Of a stretch of DNA of 21,211 nucleotides, positions 21,139 to 21,211 are shown in pieces; the stretch's first letter is position 1; the number at the start of each line of letters is the position of its first letter. A program made the translations under genes and the position numbers. The notes below the pieces were generated by a model. That model was not told where the DNA came from. It did not search any database and was given only the letters and a program-made list of their open reading frames with translations. Source of the stretch: a virus; IMG/VR virus record IMGVR_UViG_3300031952_002483, positions 1 through 21,211 of that record; one strand, given 5' to 3'.

Positions 21139-21211
21139 ATCAGAATATATACATCATGTCCAATTATAAACACAATGTTCATAATACAACATAAATTGAA
21201 TTATAAATAAT

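Larger units (their letters stand above)
19831..21211. other. 1.4-kb gene-free region, candidate replication origin or control region
   Basis: No convincing gene is present on either strand. The stretch holds, in order, the 55-bp inverted repeat with tandem units, about 280 bases with nothing recognised (20054-20331), the AT-only palindrome, the C-depleted tract and the palindrome/iteron cluster. The combination of AT-rich unwinding sequence, iterons and large palindromes fits a replication origin, but no initiator gene lies in the window to support this. Confidence 0.5.

Noticed and set aside
1-21211. tRNA, rRNA or CRISPR array
   Set aside because: No cloverleaf with a terminal CCA-type acceptor, no rRNA segment and no regularly spaced repeat-spacer pattern was seen on either strand.

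Overview
The window is a 21.2 kb AT-rich piece of a tailed double-stranded DNA bacteriophage. Every gene I can support lies on the minus strand, so transcription runs from high to low coordinates. The phage call rests on a large terminase, a portal protein, a probable small terminase, repeat-rich fibre proteins, free-standing homing endonucleases and anti-defence genes. Strong AAGGAGG-type ribosome binding sites, frequent TTG and GTG starts, low GC and a YonO-like RNA polymerase point to a low-GC Bacillota-like host. That host assignment is an inference. No tRNA, rRNA, CRISPR array or transposase was seen.

Layout in transcription order. (1) 21211-19831 is about 1.4 kb without a gene. It holds a 55-bp inverted repeat around tandem repeats, a 291-nt tract almost free of C on the plus strand, and a cluster of palindromes; it looks like a replication or control region. 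(2) 19755-13638 is an early/nucleic-acid module: a consensus promoter, a 4-codon leader ORF, a small Cys-rich protein, a DNA methyltransferase with a DMIY motif, a Lar-like anti-restriction protein, a 936-aa single-chain RNA polymerase of the YonO/QDE-1 type, a second methyltransferase (TSPPY), a zinc-ribbon protein of unknown role and an HU-like protein. (3) 13632-13399 is a GC-richer segment that folds into a candidate structured RNA closed by pairing of its two ends. (4) 13369-7948 is the packaging module: a DEDD exonuclease with a zinc ribbon, a probable small terminase, the large terminase and the portal. (5) 7938-2614 is a fibre/decoration region invaded by two paralogous GIY-YIG homing endonucleases. 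A Tad2 (Thoeris anti-defence) gene sits beside one of them, and several Ser-Gly-Ser-rich structural proteins follow. (6) 2543-1 carries accessory genes: a GDP-mannose 3,5-epimerase-like enzyme, a holin-like membrane protein, a small basic protein, a ferritin and small unknown proteins.

The main candidate for an undescribed system is the leader of the two homing endonucleases. Both genes have the same RNA architecture: a three-way junction with an outer helix of unrelated sequence, two inner hairpins with compensatory changes, conserved junction bases, and a loop that can pair with bases lying exactly one nucleotide before the Shine-Dalgarno sequence. This looks like a cis-acting translational control RNA that travels with the endonuclease. 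Other points of interest are the 234-nt structured RNA upstream of the exonuclease, the phage-borne ferritin, the phage-encoded RNA polymerase, the anti-defence set (Tad2, Lar, two methyltransferases), the epimerase next to Ser-Gly-Ser-rich fibres, and the repeat-rich 1.4 kb control region.
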